From: JALENY01 sp036310185
GTDB taxonomy: Bacteria > Bacillota > Clostridia > Lachnospirales > Lachnospiraceae
Reading direction: 5' to 3'
NCBI GenBank assembly: GCA_036310185.1
Contig: JAXJSH010000034.1
Span: 1-21,856, forward strand
DNA: 21,856 nt
In this document: piece by piece, positions 1 to 7,603 of the stretch
Layout of the letters: every line of letters starts with the position of its first letter
Numbering within the stretch: the first letter of the stretch is position 1
Made by a program: the position numbers and the translations under genes
Notes under the pieces: model-generated
What the model saw: the letters and a program-made list of their open reading frames with translations, nothing else
What the model was told of the DNA's origin: nothing
Database searches by the model: none

Positions 1-210
1 CGGACTCCATATGTGACCATGGATTGCCGTGAGCTTCCCCTTCTTGGTATCTGGGCAAAAGAAACCGGTAATTTTATCTGTCTGGAACCATGGGCAGGAA
101 GATCTGATAATGACGGATTTACAGGAACCATTGATGAAAAAGTGGCAGAACAGAGACTGGATGGAGGATGCAGCGCAAAAATAGCTCACAGTATAGAATT
201 TCATAAATAA
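1..210 (+). CDS. Aldose 1-epimerase (LacX-type galactose mutarotase family), 3' fragment
   Basis: The reading frame is open from base 1 and ends at TAA 208-210, so about 69 C-terminal residues are present and the start lies outside the window. The segment LGIWAKETGNFICLEPWAGR, followed by a G-F-T-G motif, resembles the C-terminal part of aldose 1-epimerase-like proteins of the LacX/YihR group, which interconvert alpha and beta anomers of aldose sugars in the cytoplasm. The catalytic His and Glu cannot be judged because most of the protein is missing. An ATG at 13 is in frame but is internal to the family fold, not a start. A hairpin follows directly after the stop. Confidence 0.75.
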   Translation, partial: RTPYVTMDCRELPLLGIWAKETGNFICLEPWAGRSDNDGFTGTIDEKVAEQRLDGGCSAKIAHSIEFHK

Positions 211-213
211 GGT

Positions 214-244
214 AAAATCCGGGCTGAAGATCAGTCCGGATTTT
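214..244. terminator. Hairpin between convergent mutarotase and MATE genes
   Basis: A 14-bp stem (214-227 with 231-244, one G-T pair) closes a 3-nt loop and is flanked by A and T runs. It starts 4 nt after the mutarotase stop and overlaps the stop codon of the minus-strand MATE gene, so it can act as a shared terminator in both directions. Confidence 0.75.
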
Positions 245-1586
245 AAAATGCTCTCTTTTTTCTCCAGTAATAAAAGAGAAACAGCACCGCGCATAAAATC
301 CAGGTAACCGGATAACTGAAAATGATCGCATCTACCGTGGGATAAAACAGCATACAGCCGATGACCCAGACGATTCGCAGAATGCAGGTGCCTCCAAGGG
401 TAATAACAAGTGGAATGACCACATCGCCCACGCCGCGCAGGGCACCGGAGAGCACTTCAATAAACACATAAAACATATAGCAGGGCATGATCAGGGCCAG
501 CATATCGGAACCGATCCGGATTACTTCTGTGTCGGTGGTGAAGATGCTGAAAAGGAAGGTCCGTGTGTAATACATAAACAGCACCATAATGGCGGATGCA
601 ACAAAATCCATACCCAGACAGACATTAACACTTCTGTGGATGCGCTCCGTTTTTCCGGCTCCGTAGTTTTGCCCCACAAATGTAGTAATGGCTACCCCAA
701 ATGCGCTGCTGACCATCCAGAACAGGGCATCCAGTTTTCCGTAAACAGACCATGCGGCAACGGTAGCTGTACTGAACTGATTCAGGGCTGCCTGAATGAT
801 AATGTTGGACAAACTGAACATGATGGTCTGGAAACCGGTGGGCAGTCCGATCTTAAGCTGATCGCGCAGCATCGGTCTGGAAATCCGGATTTCACGCAGG
901 TTCAGCCTTAAAACATGTTCGGAGGACATCAGTTTTCGGGTTACCAGAATGGCGCTGATGGCCTGAGAGATTACAGTGGCCGCGGCAACGCCCGCAACAC
1001 CCATATGAAATGCTGCCACAAACAAAATGTCCAGTACGATATTTACAACACAGCAGACAATCAGATAGTAAAGAGGCCGTTTGGAATCGCCTGCTGCACG
1101 CAGGATTCCGGAGCCCACATTAAAAATGAACACAAACACAATGCCGGCAAAATAAATGCGCAGATAAGTGGTGGAGTCCGCCATCAGTTCAGCCGATGTA
1201 TTCATAAATTTTAAAATATACGGGGAAAGCAGAATCCCCGCAGCTCCGATTATCAGGCTGCCAAGAAGGGAAAAGGCATATGCCGTATGAAGATTTTCCT
1301 GAATGGAATGTTCATTTTTTGCACCAAAAAACTGGGAGATAATGACGGTTGCGCCGGAAGAAACGCCGGTAAAAAAGCCCACAACCAGTGAAGTGATCTG
1401 GGCGGCGGAACCGCCGACACTGGCAAGTGCATCCGTGCCCACAAAATGGCCCACGATCAGGGTGTCCACAGTATTATAAAGCTGCTGAAAAAAAGTACCG
1501 AATACAATCGGAAAAAAGAAGAACAGAAGCTGTTTCCAGATCACACCTTCGGTGATCTGATTGGCTTCTTTTTTTGTTGTCGTCAT
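243..1586 (-). CDS. MATE family multidrug/sodium-type efflux transporter
   Basis: This is a polytopic inner-membrane antiporter of the MATE family, which exports organic cations or drugs in exchange for Na+ or H+. The family match rests on the N-terminal pattern ITEGVIWKQLLFFFFPIVFG then F-F-Q-Q-L-Y-N-T-V-D, and on a length of 447 aa, which fits the usual 12-helix fold. The frame extends upstream to an ATG at 1625. I prefer the ATG at 1586 because GAGGTG sits 6-7 nt before it, while the upstream ATG lacks a ribosome site. The gene is preceded by the terminator of the MFS gene, so it probably has its own promoter; I could not find a convincing one. The substrate cannot be inferred. Confidence 0.9.
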   Translation of the reverse strand: MTTTKKEANQITEGVIWKQLLFFFFPIVFGTFFQQLYNTVDTLIVGHFVGTDALASVGGSAAQITSLVVGFFTGVSSGATVIISQFFGAKNEHSIQENLHTAYAFSLLGSLIIGAAGILLSPYILKFMNTSAELMADSTTYLRIYFAGIVFVFIFNVGSGILRAAGDSKRPLYYLIVCCVVNIVLDILFVAAFHMGVAGVAAATVISQAISAILVTRKLMSSEHVLRLNLREIRISRPMLRDQLKIGLPTGFQTIMFSLSNIIIQAALNQFSTATVAAWSVYGKLDALFWMVSSAFGVAITTFVGQNYGAGKTERIHRSVNVCLGMDFVASAIMVLFMYYTRTFLFSIFTTDTEVIRIGSDMLALIMPCYMFYVFIEVLSGALRGVGDVVIPLVITLGGTCILRIVWVIGCMLFYPTVDAIIFSYPVTWILCAVLFLFYYWRKKRAF

Positions 1587-1660
1587 TTTTAACACCTCTG
1601 GTTCGGAATCGTTGCTATGTTTCATAATATTTCGGGCGAAAATAAAGTGTTATTGAAAAA

Positions 1661-1697
1661 CAATCCCAGTGCAGAAAAAATAATTACACTGGGATTG
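1661..1697 (-). terminator. Rho-independent terminator after the MFS gene
   Basis: An 11-bp perfect stem (CAATCCCAGTG at 1661-1671 with CACTGGGATTG at 1687-1697) closes a 15-nt loop. Read on the minus strand it is followed by TTTTTC, the canonical intrinsic terminator layout. It separates the MFS and MATE transcription units. Confidence 0.88.
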
Positions 1698-1720
1698 CAT
1701 TTGTCATAGTATGTGTGGAT

Positions 1721-2962
1721 TTAAGCCGTTTTATTATATTTTGCCGCTTTTAAAAACAGAAACAGACCGATGATAAACAGTACGATCAGAACCAGAATAC
1801 CGTTATTTACGCTGTCGGTTGCCTGAGAGATAATACCGATCAGAGTTGTTCCAAGGAAAGATGCACCCTTTCCGCAGATATCCAGGATTCCGAAATATTC
1901 ACTGGATTTTTCCGGCGGAATGATTTTTGCAAAATAGGAACGGGACAGGGACTGTACTCCGCCCTGGAACATGCCTACCCAAACGGCCAGAATCCAGAAC
2001 TGGGTCTGTGTGGTCATAAAAAATGCAAATATAACAACGCCCATATAGGAAACGATGCAGACCGGAATCAGCTTTGTGGCATCAAATTTTCTGGCCAGCC
2101 GTCCGAACAGGATGGTGGACGGGAAGGCAACGATCTGTGTCACCAGAAGAGCCAGCAGCAGACCGGTGCTGTCAAGGCCCAGGGCGGATCCATAAGCGGT
2201 CGCCATATCAATGATCGTATATACACCATCAATGTAGCAGAAAAATGCCAGCAGGAAAAATAAAATCCGTTTGTCCCGGGAAATCTCTTTCAGAGAGTGC
2301 CACAGCTGGGTAAAAGCACTGGTCAGCGCACCTTTTTTCTTTTCCACGTAATGTATCTGCTTATAGTTTCTGTAAATCGGAAGTCCGCAGACAACCCACC
2401 AGACGGCAGTGATCAGAAAGGCCGCTGCCATGCTTCCGGACATGGTAAGTCCAAAGGACTCGTAACCGAGTACCAGTACCAGACAGGCGGCAAAGGGAAT
2501 ACAGCTTCCGATATAGCCCCATGCATAGCCGGAACTGGATACGGAATCCATGCGTTCCTCCGTGGTAATATCCGTCAGCATGGAATCATAAAAAATAAGG
2601 CTGGTGGAGCAACCCACTTTTGCAAGAATGAAAATGATCAGAAACAGAATCCAGGTGCGGGCAAAGCCAAGGGCAATACAGCCCGCGGCACCCACCAGTA
2701 TGGTGATCAAAAACAGCAGTTTTTTCCGGTTTTTCTGGTCTGCTACAGCACCCAGGACCGGGCCGAGAAATACCACGATCAATGTGATGATGGACGATGC
2801 GTATCCCCAGTAGGCCAGATAATCCACAGATGACAGGTTCTGCAGTTCAGCCAGATAGTTGAAATAAATGGGAATGATCGTTGTGCACAGCATGATAAAT
2901 GCGGAATTTCCGATGTCGTACAGCACCCATTTTTTCTCAAGGGCAGTTAACTTGAATTTCAT
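1721..2962 (-). CDS. MFS transporter, UMF1 family (Atg22-like)
   Basis: The product is a 413-aa integral membrane protein of the major facilitator superfamily. The N-terminus LTALEKKWVLYDIGNSAF followed by a P-I-Y-F segment is typical of the UMF1 (unknown major facilitator) family, related to the yeast vacuolar amino-acid exporter Atg22. Hydrophobic segments continue to the C-terminus, consistent with 12 helices. An upstream ATG at 3076 would add 38 residues, but the ATG at 2962 has GGAGG about 6 nt upstream and begins where family similarity begins. It is transcribed divergently from the antiporter at 3212 and ends in its own terminator. Substrate unknown. Confidence 0.85.
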   Translation of the reverse strand: MKFKLTALEKKWVLYDIGNSAFIMLCTTIIPIYFNYLAELQNLSSVDYLAYWGYASSIITLIVVFLGPVLGAVADQKNRKKLLFLITILVGAAGCIALGFARTWILFLIIFILAKVGCSTSLIFYDSMLTDITTEERMDSVSSSGYAWGYIGSCIPFAACLVLVLGYESFGLTMSGSMAAAFLITAVWWVVCGLPIYRNYKQIHYVEKKKGALTSAFTQLWHSLKEISRDKRILFFLLAFFCYIDGVYTIIDMATAYGSALGLDSTGLLLALLVTQIVAFPSTILFGRLARKFDATKLIPVCIVSYMGVVIFAFFMTTQTQFWILAVWVGMFQGGVQSLSRSYFAKIIPPEKSSEYFGILDICGKGASFLGTTLIGIISQATDSVNNGILVLIVLFIIGLFLFLKAAKYNKTA

Positions 2963-3013
2963 AAAAATCCTCCGAATCCGTGTAATAGAAAACACAATAT
3001 TAAATTTGAAAAG

Positions 3014-3054
3014 GGAATTCTGCGTTTTGGAAAATTCAGAATCTGCAAAATTCC
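3014..3054 (-). other. Leader hairpin of the MFS gene
   Basis: GGAATT and TGC (3014-3019, 3021-3023) pair with GCA and AATTCC (3045-3047, 3049-3054) around one symmetric mismatch. The element lies in the predicted untranslated leader between a possible promoter near 3080 and the start at 2962. No known RNA family is recognised. Confidence 0.35.
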
Positions 3055-3079
3055 GGGATTGAAATAAAAATCTCAATTT

Positions 3080-3108
3080 ATTGTATCATATTTTATGCAC
3101 CTCATACA
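3080..3108 (-). promoter_or_regulatory. Possible promoter of the MFS gene
   Basis: On the minus strand a TACAAT -10 (3085-3080) is preceded by TG one base upstream, an extended -10, with a poor -35 (TGTATG) 17 nt away. It would give a leader of about 110 nt. Weak, but the best candidate in the gap. Confidence 0.35.
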
Positions 3109-3152
3109 GCAGAAAAAATTTCCGGAAATTCAGGTAAAACTTTTTTGTCCCA

Positions 3153-3181
3153 TTGACATTTAAAAAAAGAAAAGGTAGGCT
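3153..3181 (+). promoter_or_regulatory. Promoter of the antiporter gene
   Basis: A perfect -35 TTGACA (3153-3158) is followed after 17 nt by TAGGCT (3176-3181), which keeps the conserved first, second and last bases of a -10. The predicted transcript starts about 25 nt before the TTG start codon. Confidence 0.5.
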
Positions 3182-3211
3182 TTAACTATATTTTTTTAGG
3201 AGGTCTTTTAT

Positions 3212-4816
3212 TTGCTGAACTATCTGTTATTGTTGATTGCAATTGTTATCTTTGCATGTGTGGTACTAAATGGATTATCACAGAAAATAGGGGTGCCGGT
3301 GCTTCTGGCATTTATTGCGCTTGGCATGCTGTTCGGTTCGGATGGGCTGGTCAAGATCCCTTTCGAAAACTATACCTTTGCTGAGAGTCTGTGTTCTTCT
3401 GCATTGGTCTTTATCATGTTTTATGGCGGTTTCGGAACCAGATGGAGCGAGGCAAAGCCGGTTGCGGCAAAGGCGATCACTCTCTCCACGTTTGGTGTGG
3501 TGATAACGGCCGGACTTACCGGTTTGTTTTGTCACTATGTATTGAAAATAGCCTGGCTTGAAAGTCTGCTCATCGGATCGGTGATCAGTTCCACGGATGC
3601 GGCTTCGGTCTTCTCGGTGCTCCGATCAAAAAAACTGAATCTGAAAGATGGGACGGCTTCTCTTCTGGAAGTGGAAAGTGGAAGTAATGATCCCGCATCC
3701 TATATGCTGACCGTAATCGTGCTCTCCGTTATGAGCGGCAATGCATCCGCAGGCGGCGTGGCAGTTCAGATCCTTATGCAGATAGCACTTGGTCTGATCT
3801 GCGGTTTTGGCATTGGGTATGGCGCATCGCTTCTTATGCGTAAAGTCAAGGTTGCTGCAGGAGGATTTGATACGGCATTTATGGTGGCTGTGGCGCTGCT
3901 GGCTTACGGGCTGCCGCAGCTGCTTGGGGGAAACGGATACTTAAGTGTTTACCTTGCGGGAATTGTCCTTGGAAATGCGAAAATACCAAATAAAAAAGTG
4001 CTGGTACATTTTTTTGACGGATTTACCAGTCTCATGCAGATGCTGATCTTCTTTTTGCTGGGACTTCTGGCTTTCCCGTCACAGATGCCGGATATTATTC
4101 TGCCGGCGGTTGCCATTGCGCTGTTTCTTACCCTGGTGGCGAGACCGGTGGCGGTGTCCCTGCTTCTGACGCCTCAGAAATGTTCCTGGCGCCAGCAGGC
4201 GATTGTAGCCTTAAGCGGGCTGCGCGGGGCCGCATCCATTGTATTTGCCATTATGGTCACGATCAGTGATGTTTATACGAAAAATGACCTGTTTCATATT
4301 GTTTTCTGCATTGTACTTTTCTCCATATCGGTGCAGGGAACGCTTTTGCCCATCGTATCGAAAAAGCTGGATATGATCGACGACAGCAACAATGTTATGA
4401 AAACCTTCAACGATTATTCGGATGAGATCCCGGTACAGTTTGTGAAACTGCACATCAAAAAAGAGACTCATCCGTGGAAGGATAAGCTGGTAAGAGAAAT
4501 CGAGCTGCCGCCCTGCACGCTGCTGGTCATGATCCTGCGGGGAAAAGAGCAGATCATTCCAAAGGGAGACACCATGCTGCTGCAGGGAGATGTGGCGGTG
4601 CTGAGTGCTGCAGCATTTGTAGATGATACACAGATCAGTCTGACAGAGATTGATATTAATGAAAAGCATATCTGGAATAATAAGCGGATTGCAGACATAT
4701 CCATAGATGAAGATCAGTTGATTATTCTTGTACAAAGAGGTGAGCGGTACATCATTCCGGGCGGAGATGTTGTGCTGACCCAGGGGGATCAGGTGGTGCT
4801 CAGTTCCAGAACATAA
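3212..4816 (+). CDS. Monovalent cation/proton antiporter (NhaP2/CvrA-like) with two RCK_C domains, TTG start
   Basis: A 534-aa inner-membrane antiporter, likely K+(Na+)/H+ exchange for pH and ion homeostasis. Residues 1-385 are a hydrophobic Na_H_Exchanger domain with signatures SSTDAASVFSVLR (126-138), ESGSNDP (155-161) and GLRGAAS (336-342), seen in the NhaP2/CvrA group of CPA1. Two TrkA C-terminal (RCK_C) domains follow at about 405-465 and 478-534, the usual cytosolic ligand-gating modules. The start is TTG at 3212, with AGGAGG at 3198-3203 and an 8-nt spacer; no in-frame ATG fits better. The gene appears to stand alone, diverging from the MFS gene. Ion specificity and the regulatory ligand (a nucleotide such as c-di-AMP is possible) are inference. 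Confidence 0.88.
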   Translation: MLNYLLLLIAIVIFACVVLNGLSQKIGVPVLLAFIALGMLFGSDGLVKIPFENYTFAESLCSSALVFIMFYGGFGTRWSEAKPVAAKAITLSTFGVVITAGLTGLFCHYVLKIAWLESLLIGSVISSTDAASVFSVLRSKKLNLKDGTASLLEVESGSNDPASYMLTVIVLSVMSGNASAGGVAVQILMQIALGLICGFGIGYGASLLMRKVKVAAGGFDTAFMVAVALLAYGLPQLLGGNGYLSVYLAGIVLGNAKIPNKKVLVHFFDGFTSLMQMLIFFLLGLLAFPSQMPDIILPAVAIALFLTLVARPVAVSLLLTPQKCSWRQQAIVALSGLRGAASIVFAIMVTISDVYTKNDLFHIVFCIVLFSISVQGTLLPIVSKKLDMIDDSNNVMKTFNDYSDEIPVQFVKLHIKKETHPWKDKLVREIELPPCTLLVMILRGKEQIIPKGDTMLLQGDVAVLSAAAFVDDTQISLTEIDINEKHIWNNKRIADISIDEDQLIILVQRGERYIIPGGDVVLTQGDQVVLSSRT

Positions 4817-4890
4817 AGCCTGATTTTGAATGGCCCCCTGTTTTTGAATGAAAATAATTCTGCAAATGTATAATGTAAACAAAAGAATAC

Positions 4891-4919
4891 TTGACCCTTC
4901 CCGGGGAACGTGGGAAAAT
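4891..4919 (+). promoter_or_regulatory. Candidate promoter with a dyad in its spacer
   Basis: TTGACC (4891-4896) is followed after 17 nt by GAAAAT (4914-4919). TTCCC (4898-4902) can pair with GGGAA at 4912-4916, so the spacer carries a dyad, as in some activator-controlled promoters. The -10 is weak. It could drive the nucleotidyltransferase gene. Confidence 0.3.
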
Positions 4920-4927
4920 AAAGGCAG

Positions 4928-4960
4928 CCGGGATGTGAAAACATATCCGGAATAATTTTT
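4928..4960 (+). terminator. Hairpin with GAAA loop and T-rich tail
   Basis: CCGG (4928-4931) and ATGT (4933-4936) pair with ACAT (4941-4944) and CCGG (4947-4950) around a GAAA tetraloop, followed by AATAATTTTT. It is either a late terminator for the antiporter gene or a leader structure or attenuator of the next gene. The internal loop makes it a weak terminator. Confidence 0.4.
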
Positions 4961-5018
4961 GGATTGCAGCAGAAATAAGTGTATCCATTATAAAAAATGA
5001 GAGTGAGAGGAAAATGTT

Positions 5019-5933
5019 ATGAATAAACCAGTATTGGTAATTATGGCAGCCGGTATGGGCAGCCGTTACGGCGGAATGAAACAGATCGATCCGGTGGATG
5101 ATCAGGGACATATTATCATGGATTTTTCCATTTACGATGCGAAAGAAGCGGGATTTGAAAAAGTTGTTTTTATCATAAAAGAAGAAAATCTGGAAGATTT
5201 CAAACAGGTGATCGGCAATCGTGTGGCAGAAAAAATGGAAGTGGCATATGTGTTCCAGAAACTGGAGAATCTGCCGGAGGGATTTGAAGTCCCGGAAGGC
5301 CGTGTGAAACCGTGGGGAACCGGTCATGCAGTGCTCTCTGCAATTGATGTGATCGATGGACCTTTTGCTGTGATCAATGCAGATGATTATTACGGCAGAC
5401 AGGCGTTCAAAGAAATCTATGATTTCCTTTCAACACACGAAGATGATGACAAATACCGCTATACCATGGTTGGATATGTGCTGGAAAATACACTGACAGA
5501 CAATGGCCACGTTGCCCGGGGTGTGTGTGTAACGGATGAAAACGGTTATCTGACCGGCATCAATGAGAGAACCCATATTGAAAAACGGGACGGCGGTGCC
5601 GCTTATACGGAAGACGACGGAAAAACATGGGCGGAACTTCCGATGGATGCGGTGGTTTCCATGAATATGTGGGGCTTTTCCAGAAGTCTGCTGGATGAAC
5701 TGAAAGCAGAATTTCCGGCATTTCTGAAAGAAAATATTCCGGTGAATCCGCTGAAATGCGAATATTTCCTTCCGACTGTGGTGAACAATCTGATCGACCA
5801 GGAGCGGGCTACGGTTACGGTGCTGAAATCTCTGGACCGCTGGTTTGGCGTGACTTATAAAGAGGACAAACCGGTTGTTGTTGCGGCCATTCGGAAAATG
5901 GAAGAAGACGGAAAATATCCGAAGGAATTTTAG
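5019..5933 (+). CDS. Nucleotidyltransferase family protein (NDP-sugar pyrophosphorylase-like)
   Basis: A 304-aa cytoplasmic protein with the nucleotidyltransferase fold. AAGMGSRYGG (10-19) is the G-x-G-S/T-R nucleotide-binding loop, followed by K21 as in sugar-1-phosphate nucleotidyltransferases. GTGHA (100-104) and NADDYYG (120-126) match the base-recognition and metal-binding segments. Such enzymes join a sugar-1-phosphate (or another phosphorylated head group) to an NTP, releasing pyrophosphate. The ATG at 5019 has AGAGG 8 nt upstream. No sugar-pathway gene is adjacent, so the substrate is open. It is not a clear GalU or RmlA; related proteins in Clostridia are usually annotated only as nucleotidyltransferase. 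Confidence 0.82.
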   Translation: MNKPVLVIMAAGMGSRYGGMKQIDPVDDQGHIIMDFSIYDAKEAGFEKVVFIIKEENLEDFKQVIGNRVAEKMEVAYVFQKLENLPEGFEVPEGRVKPWGTGHAVLSAIDVIDGPFAVINADDYYGRQAFKEIYDFLSTHEDDDKYRYTMVGYVLENTLTDNGHVARGVCVTDENGYLTGINERTHIEKRDGGAAYTEDDGKTWAELPMDAVVSMNMWGFSRSLLDELKAEFPAFLKENIPVNPLKCEYFLPTVVNNLIDQERATVTVLKSLDRWFGVTYKEDKPVVVAAIRKMEEDGKYPKEF

Positions 5934-5964
5934 CAGAACCCATTTTGCTGGAATTTTGCACCAT

Positions 5965-5994
5965 CCAGAAAAAAATCTGATTTTTCCTGGTTTT
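5965..5994 (+). terminator. Terminator-like hairpin after the nucleotidyltransferase gene
   Basis: CCAG plus an A run (5965-5975) pairs with a T run plus CTGG (5981-5990) around a TCTGA loop, followed by TTTT. The stem is A/T-rich with a bulge, so it is moderate only. Confidence 0.55.
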
Positions 5995-5999
5995 AAGAC

Positions 6000-6028
6000 T
6001 TGTATATTTCAGAAAAGACGGGTATGAT
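6000..6028 (+). promoter_or_regulatory. Promoter of the polysaccharide deacetylase gene
   Basis: TTGTAT (6000-6005), a 17-nt spacer and TATGAT (6023-6028). The predicted start near 6035 gives a leader of about 187 nt that contains the structures listed below. Confidence 0.5.
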
Positions 6029-6040
6029 TATATTCATAAT

Positions 6041-6071
6041 GTAGTATGAGATTCGTATGTGCTCATACTAC
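6041..6071 (+). other. Perfect 10-bp hairpin at the predicted 5' end of the deacetylase mRNA
   Basis: GTAGTATGAG (6041-6050) and CTCATACTAC (6062-6071) are a perfect inverted repeat around an 11-nt loop. It begins about 6 nt after the predicted transcription start. No T run follows, so it is not an intrinsic terminator. It could be an operator just downstream of the promoter or a 5' stabilising stem-loop. Confidence 0.55.
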
Positions 6072-6100
6072 CTGTTGTGTTTTAGACTGTTATATTGATA

Positions 6101-6165
6101 GATACCAAGGAAATGTGTATCCTGAGGGCAAAAGATTTACGATGTAGCAGCCCTTTTATAGGATA
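6101..6165 (+). other. Structured leader element with alternative pairings
   Basis: TATCCT and GAGGGC (6118-6129, contiguous) pair with GCCCTT (6150-6155) and AGGATA (6160-6165) across a 4-nt bulge, enclosing a 20-nt loop. GTATC at 6117-6121 can instead pair with GATAC at 6101-6105. The two helices exclude each other, as in switching leaders. No known riboswitch class is recognised. Confidence 0.4.
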
Positions 6166-6221
6166 ATGCATACCCTGTGTGTGATGATATACAAGAGGAT
6201 TGAATACAGGAGTACGTAAGA

Positions 6222-7334
6222 ATGACAAGAGAAGAAAAATTGCAGATAATTGAGAGACGCAGGAGAAGACGGCGGATCCGGATGATTCGAAGAGGCATAA
6301 AAATCGGAATTTATGCAGTCATGGCACTTCTTGCATTTCTGATCATATGGAAGGTGATTATCCCGCTGTTTCCCAAGGGGGACGGAAAAGACAAGGCCAT
6401 GGAAGTTCAGGCGGAGGTAATTGGTCCCGGCAACGCCATGCGGGTTACTTACAGGGGCGAAAATGGTGTGCAGGGCTGGAATGTGGACGGCACCGGCTGG
6501 TGGTATCTGAATGAAGACAATACATATTTTGCAAGCGGATGGCAGACCATCGATGGTGAAGAATATTATTTTACCAAAAACGGCTATATGGCAACCGGAT
6601 GGCTGAGTATTGACGGTGAGTCTCATTTCTTTACAGTAAGCGGAACAGAAGAGCCGGATGCGAAGCAGAAACTTGTTGCAATTACATATGATGACGGTCC
6701 TTCTCAGAATACGGATCGGCTTCTTGACTGCCTGGAAGAAAACGGAGCAAAAGCCACCTTTTTCGTAGTAGGTACCCAGGTGGAACAATATCCGGAAACT
6801 TTACAGCGTATGGATGAGATGGGAATGGAAATCGGCAGTCATACATATGACCATACCTATCTGTATCAGGTCGATGCGGCTACCATAGAAGAAAAAATGC
6901 GTCTCAATGAAGAGGTTATCACAGGAATCCTCGGTCACGGTACCACGATCATGCGTCCGACCGGCGGCGGCGTCAACGATACGGTTCGTGCAACGATAAA
7001 TGAGCCGATGATCCACTGGGATGTGGATACCCTTGACTGGAGTCATAGAAATGCTCAGACAACGGTAAATACCATTTTGGAACAGGTAGAGGATGGTTCC
7101 ATTATTCTGATGCATGATTTATACAGTGCGACGGTAGATGCGTCTGAGATTATTATTCCGGAATTGATCAAACAGGGGTATAAGCTGGTGACAGTCAGTG
7201 AACTGGCTGAACTTCGCGGGGTAACATTGGAGGCTGGTGAAGTTTATTATGACTTCTATCTGCCGGAAGATATGCCGGTTGAAGGCACAGAACAGACTGT
7301 GGAAGAGAACGCAAACGAAGAGAATGCGGCATAA
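6222..7334 (+). CDS. Membrane-anchored polysaccharide (peptidoglycan) deacetylase with cell-wall-binding repeats
   Basis: A 370-aa envelope enzyme predicted to remove acetyl groups from GlcNAc or MurNAc in peptidoglycan or another glycan, which in related bacteria gives lysozyme resistance. The N-terminus is very basic (Arg 12-18), followed by one transmembrane helix (about 27-49). Residues 83-140 contain G-W and Y-F repeats of the choline/glucan-binding type. The NodB domain (about 150-330) is complete: TYDDGP (155-160), metal ligands H207 and H211 in SHTYDH, RPTGGG (245-250), DVDTLDW (267-273) and LMHD (296-299). An acidic tail ends the protein. The ATG at 6222 has AGGAG 9 nt upstream. The long leader suggests post-transcriptional control. 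The exact glycan is inference. Confidence 0.92.
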   Translation: MTREEKLQIIERRRRRRRIRMIRRGIKIGIYAVMALLAFLIIWKVIIPLFPKGDGKDKAMEVQAEVIGPGNAMRVTYRGENGVQGWNVDGTGWWYLNEDNTYFASGWQTIDGEEYYFTKNGYMATGWLSIDGESHFFTVSGTEEPDAKQKLVAITYDDGPSQNTDRLLDCLEENGAKATFFVVGTQVEQYPETLQRMDEMGMEIGSHTYDHTYLYQVDAATIEEKMRLNEEVITGILGHGTTIMRPTGGGVNDTVRATINEPMIHWDVDTLDWSHRNAQTTVNTILEQVEDGSIILMHDLYSATVDASEIIIPELIKQGYKLVTVSELAELRGVTLEAGEVYYDFYLPEDMPVEGTEQTVEENANEENAA

Positions 7335-7374
7335 ACATAAATGAGAAAAAATTAACAATAAAAGAAGATTGAGC

Positions 7375-7416
7375 AGAAAAACAGGCAGATAAGTAATTTA
7401 TTCTGCCTGTTTTTCT
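7375..7416 (+). terminator. Terminator after the deacetylase gene
   Basis: AGAAAAACAGGCAGA (7375-7389) and its perfect 15-nt complement (7402-7416) flank a 12-nt loop. The T run lies in the 3' arm, typical of an intrinsic terminator. The rest of the gap up to the adhE promoter (7417-7552) shows nothing beyond a small GCAGC repeat. Confidence 0.82.
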
Positions 7417-7552
7417 GTGCACGAAAGATATGTGATTATGAGAAAATGCAGCTTAATATGCTGCGTATCGGGCTGCATGGAAAAGAAATAATGCTGTCTG
7501 GTATGAAGATGTCACCGGGTCGAATACGTTTGCATAAAATATAAAAGCAGTA

Positions 7553-7570
7553 TTGACAAATATTTAACAA
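7553..7570 (+). promoter_or_regulatory. Rex-like operator overlapping the adhE -35
   Basis: The 18-mer fits TTGTTAANNNNTTAACAA with a perfect right half (TTAACAA, 7564-7570) and a left half TTGACAA (5 of 7). Rex is the NADH-sensing repressor of fermentation genes in Firmicutes, and adhE is a classic target. Binding here would block RNA polymerase. Confidence 0.6.
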
Positions 7571-7581
7571 TATAGTATTCT
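7553..7581 (+). promoter_or_regulatory. adhE promoter
   Basis: A perfect -35 TTGACA (7553-7558), a 17-nt spacer and a -10 TATTCT (7576-7581), giving a start near 7588 and a leader of about 63 nt. Confidence 0.75.
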
Positions 7582-7585
7582 GTGG

Positions 7586-7603
7586 TTGTTAAAAAAATAA
7601 CGA
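7586..7603 (+). promoter_or_regulatory. Rex-like operator at the adhE transcription start
   Basis: A perfect left half TTGTTAA (7586-7592), four bases, then ATAACGA (5 of 7 against TTAACAA). It covers the predicted +1. A third TTAACAA half-site lies at 7611-7617 with a poor partner. Confidence 0.6.

Noticed and set aside
7446..7478. ATGCAGC / GCTGC / GCTGCAT inverted repeats upstream of adhE
   Set aside because: They lie upstream of the adhE promoter and after the previous terminator, are short, and have no tail or partner motif.
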